From: Bordetella parapertussis
GTDB taxonomy: Bacteria > Pseudomonadota > Gammaproteobacteria > Burkholderiales > Burkholderiaceae_B
Length of the DNA: 8,045 nucleotides
NCBI GenBank assembly: GCA_945911685.1
Contig: CAMEAW010000133.1
Coordinates: 1 to 8,045, forward strand
Direction of reading: 5' to 3'
In this document: positions 6,881 through 8,045 of the stretch, one piece after another
How the letters are laid out: the number at the start of each line of letters is the position of its first letter
How positions within the stretch are numbered: the stretch's first letter is position 1
Made by a program: the position numbers and the translations under genes
The notes under the pieces: generated by a model
What the model saw: only the letters and a program-made list of their open reading frames with translations
What the model was told of the DNA's origin: nothing
Database searches by the model: none

Positions 6881-6914
6881 GCTTTAAATGTAGGAAAAAA
6901 GAACCATTTAAGGC
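6881..6914. promoter_or_regulatory. Inverted repeat, candidate Lrp-type operator
   Basis: GCTTTAAATG (6881-6890) is repeated in inverted orientation as CATTTAAGGC (6905-6914), matching at 9 of 10 positions with centres 24 bases apart. It lies in the divergent intergenic region of an Lrp/AsnC regulator, which makes it the most likely binding site for that protein. The repeat is seen directly; binding is inference. Confidence 0.4.
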
Positions 6915-6917
6915 ATA

Positions 6918-6934
6918 AAATACTTTAAATACTT
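6918..6934. repeat. Tandem 9-base direct repeat in the regulator's promoter region
   Basis: AAATACTT occurs at 6918-6925 and again at 6927-6934, a 9-base period, with the TTTAAA core across the junction. The second copy overlaps the proposed -35 (6933-6938). It could be part of a regulator-binding array or chance in A+T-rich DNA. Confidence 0.35.
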
Positions 6935-6961
6935 GCTTTATAAAAATAAAAAACTGATAAT
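6933..6961 (+). promoter_or_regulatory. Candidate promoter of the Lrp-type regulator gene, possibly leaderless
   Basis: GATAAT (6956-6961) matches the -10 consensus at five of six positions, and TTGCTT (6933-6938) lies 17 bases upstream as a modest -35. Transcription would start at about 6967-6970, essentially at the ATG (6970). The start codon has no Shine-Dalgarno sequence in front, which fits a leaderless message. A TATAAA at 6939-6944 is an alternative -10 that would give a short leader. Confidence 0.35.
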
Positions 6962-6969
6962 ATTCATTT

Positions 6970-7443
6970 ATGAAGTTAGATACGACTGATCTAAAAATTC
7001 TACAAGAGTTACAACTGGATGGGGCACTCTCAAATATTGAGTTGGCCAAGCGCGTTCATTTAAGTCCATCGCCCTGCCTCGCTCGCGTACGCGCACTTGA
7101 AAGTGCTGGCGTGATTGATCGTTATGTTGCACTGGCGAGCGCAGCTGCGCTAGGTCTTGGGCTCAATGTGTTCATCAACATTAGCTTAACGAGTCAAAAC
7201 AAAGAATCATTAGCCCACTTCGAACAACGTATTTGCGAACACGACGAGGTCATGGAGTGCTATCTCATGACCGGCGATAGCGACTATTTGATTCGTGTCG
7301 CGGTTGCCGACATCGGGGCCCTCGAAAAATTTATCCTTGAACAGCTCACCCCGATCCCTGGTATTGAAAAAATTCGTTCTAGCTTTGCTTTAAAGCAAGT
7401 GCGTTATAAAACAGCCTTACCCTTACCAAGTGCCCAGCGTTAA
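6970..7443 (+). CDS. Lrp/AsnC-family transcriptional regulator (BkdR/MdeR-like)
   Basis: The protein has 157 residues, the usual size for the family. An N-terminal winged HTH (about 4-52: [16 protein letters not shown], then [20 protein letters not shown]) is followed by a RAM ligand/oligomerisation domain (about 66-143). The RAM domain contains [17 protein letters not shown] and [16 protein letters not shown]. The stretch MECYLMTGD...DYL and the ending YKTALPLP recall BkdR, MdeR and Lrp of Proteobacteria, which sense amino or 2-oxo acids. It is divergent from the E1 gene and probably controls it and itself through the A+T-rich region between them. The ATG has no Shine-Dalgarno but a -10-like GATAAT 9 bases ahead, hinting at a leaderless transcript. 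The decarboxylase gene follows on the same strand after 70 bases and may be co-transcribed. The ligand is unknown; 2-oxoacids or their parent amino acids are the obvious candidates. Confidence 0.92.
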   Translation: MKLDTTDLKILQELQLDGALSNIELAKRVHLSPSPCLARVRALESAGVIDRYVALASAAALGLGLNVFINISLTSQNKESLAHFEQRICEHDEVMECYLMTGDSDYLIRVAVADIGALEKFILEQLTPIPGIEKIRSSFALKQVRYKTALPLPSAQR

Positions 7444-7513
7444 GCCGCGGCGCTGAGGTATGCTATCAAACACAAGAATGACATGAACAGCCATAAATAA
7501 AGGAGCATCACAC

Positions 7514-8045
7514 ATGAGTACTCAAGCAGCGCCAAACGATAGTCAGACACACGCTTGGCAAGACGATATTTTTAATGTCTTGAAAAAAGGCGGTGTTAAA
7601 CAGGTGTCTTACGTGCCCGATGCCGGTCATGCCCACGTGATTCGGCGCATCCACGCTGATCCAGATATGCGTGGCATTGTCTTGACCACAGAAGAAGAAG
7701 GCGTCGCAATTGCGGCTGGTGCTTGGCTAGGTGGTGATCGTCATGCGTTACTGATGCAGAGCAGTGGCGTGGGTAACTGTATCAACATGATGTCGTTGCT
7801 CGAAAGCTGTCGGTTTCCGTTTTTGACGTTGGTGACCATGCGTGGTGAGTATGCCGAGTTCAATCCTTGGCAAGGTCCGATGAGTCGCGCGACCCCAGGT
7901 GTCATGGAGGCCATGGGCATCACGGTTTATCGCGTGAGCAAGGCCGATGAGGTCGAAGATGTTGTCAGTGCGGCACTAGATTCGGTATTTGAAGCGGGTG
8001 ACCGTGTTGCGATTTTGTTATCGCAAAGCTTGATTGGTCGCAAAA
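7514..8045 (+). CDS. ThDP-binding decarboxylase, sulfopyruvate/phosphonopyruvate decarboxylase alpha-like (3' end cut by window)
   Basis: The frame is open from ATG 7514 to the window edge (177 codons visible, no stop). AAAGGAG (7499-7505) is a strong ribosome-binding site 8 bases ahead of the ATG. The sequence has the Pyr-domain layout of ThDP enzymes: GGVKQVSYVPDAGH (26-39), the Glu-containing TTEEEGVAIAAGA (58-70) that activates the cofactor, then MQSSGVGNCIN (81-91) and MRGEYAEFNPWQ (109-120). This pattern fits alpha subunits of sulfopyruvate decarboxylase (ComD-like) and related phosphonopyruvate decarboxylases. In the two-subunit form a beta subunit with the ThDP diphosphate-binding domain would follow downstream. 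Whether this is a single chain or the alpha subunit cannot be seen. The real substrate is uncertain, since these families are often misassigned. It may be co-transcribed with the regulator gene. Confidence 0.85.
   Translation, partial: MSTQAAPNDSQTHAWQDDIFNVLKKGGVKQVSYVPDAGHAHVIRRIHADPDMRGIVLTTEEEGVAIAAGAWLGGDRHALLMQSSGVGNCINMMSLLESCRFPFLTLVTMRGEYAEFNPWQGPMSRATPGVMEAMGITVYRVSKADEVEDVVSAALDSVFEAGDRVAILLSQSLIGRK

Larger units (their letters stand above)
6809..6969. promoter_or_regulatory. Divergent regulatory region between the E1 gene and the Lrp-type regulator
   Basis: This 161-base stretch, very A+T-rich on its right side, must hold the promoters of both divergent genes. TTTAAA cores occur at 6883-6888 and 6924-6929, the near match TTTAAG at 6907-6912, and TTTATAAA at 6937-6944. 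For the E1 gene a minus-strand TAAAAT (6857-6852) is a possible -10, but no good -35 accompanies it. Multiple A+T-rich symmetric sites between a regulator and its divergent target are typical of Lrp/AsnC control. Confidence 0.55.

Noticed and set aside
7444..7513. Separate promoter for the decarboxylase gene (TATGCT or TATCAA near 7459-7469)
   Set aside because: No acceptable -35 at the right spacing; co-transcription with the regulator gene is equally likely, so no promoter is called.
7741..7923. 60-residue minus-strand frame near the right end
   Set aside because: It is antisense to the ThDP decarboxylase frame, which has clear family motifs and a strong ribosome-binding site.

Overview
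The window looks like chromosomal DNA of a betaproteobacterium, most likely Burkholderiales and possibly Alcaligenaceae-like. The evidence is the rpsO–pnp order, the Ala/Pro-rich tail of the PNPase, the single-chain (AceE-type) 2-oxoacid dehydrogenase E1, and a PIN-domain protein of a type I associate with Betaproteobacteria. The assignment is by recall and the genus is left open. Base composition is moderate, with a clearly A+T-rich patch only at about 6840-6970.

Layout. Bases 1-57 are the end of rpsO (ribosomal protein S15). A hairpin leader (90-134) follows, then pnp (156-2339, complete PNPase). Behind pnp are a two-part hairpin (2342-2388) and a strong rho-independent terminator (2406-2447). 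Bases 2448-2581 hold no gene but contain small inverted repeats, one of which (2558-2567) could be an operator. Next is a two-gene toxin-antitoxin-like pair on the + strand: a DUF4258 protein (2582 or 2609 to 2905) and an MqsA/YgiT-type HTH regulator (2912-3391). It converges on a minus-strand pair, aceE-like E1 (6808-4166) followed after only 4 bases by a PIN-domain protein (4161-3412). Upstream of the E1 gene, and divergent from it, lies an Lrp/AsnC-family regulator (6970-7443) behind an A+T-rich region with symmetrical TTTAAA motifs. The window ends inside a thiamine-diphosphate enzyme gene resembling sulfopyruvate/phosphonopyruvate decarboxylase alpha subunits (7514 onward).

How the genes may work together. 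rpsO-pnp is the conserved translation/RNA-turnover pair. From 4166 to the right end the theme is ThDP-dependent 2-oxoacid metabolism under an Lrp-type regulator. The E1 gene is not followed by aceF (E2) or lpd (E3), so it is probably either a detached pyruvate dehydrogenase E1 or a paralogue for another 2-oxoacid. An E1 paired with an Lrp-type regulator recalls the mdeR/mdeB (2-oxobutyrate) arrangement of Pseudomonas putida; this is inference. Between the two themes sit nuclease- and toxin-type genes (DUF4258/HTH and PIN), the accessory part of the window. I saw no CRISPR array, insertion sequence, tRNA or rRNA.
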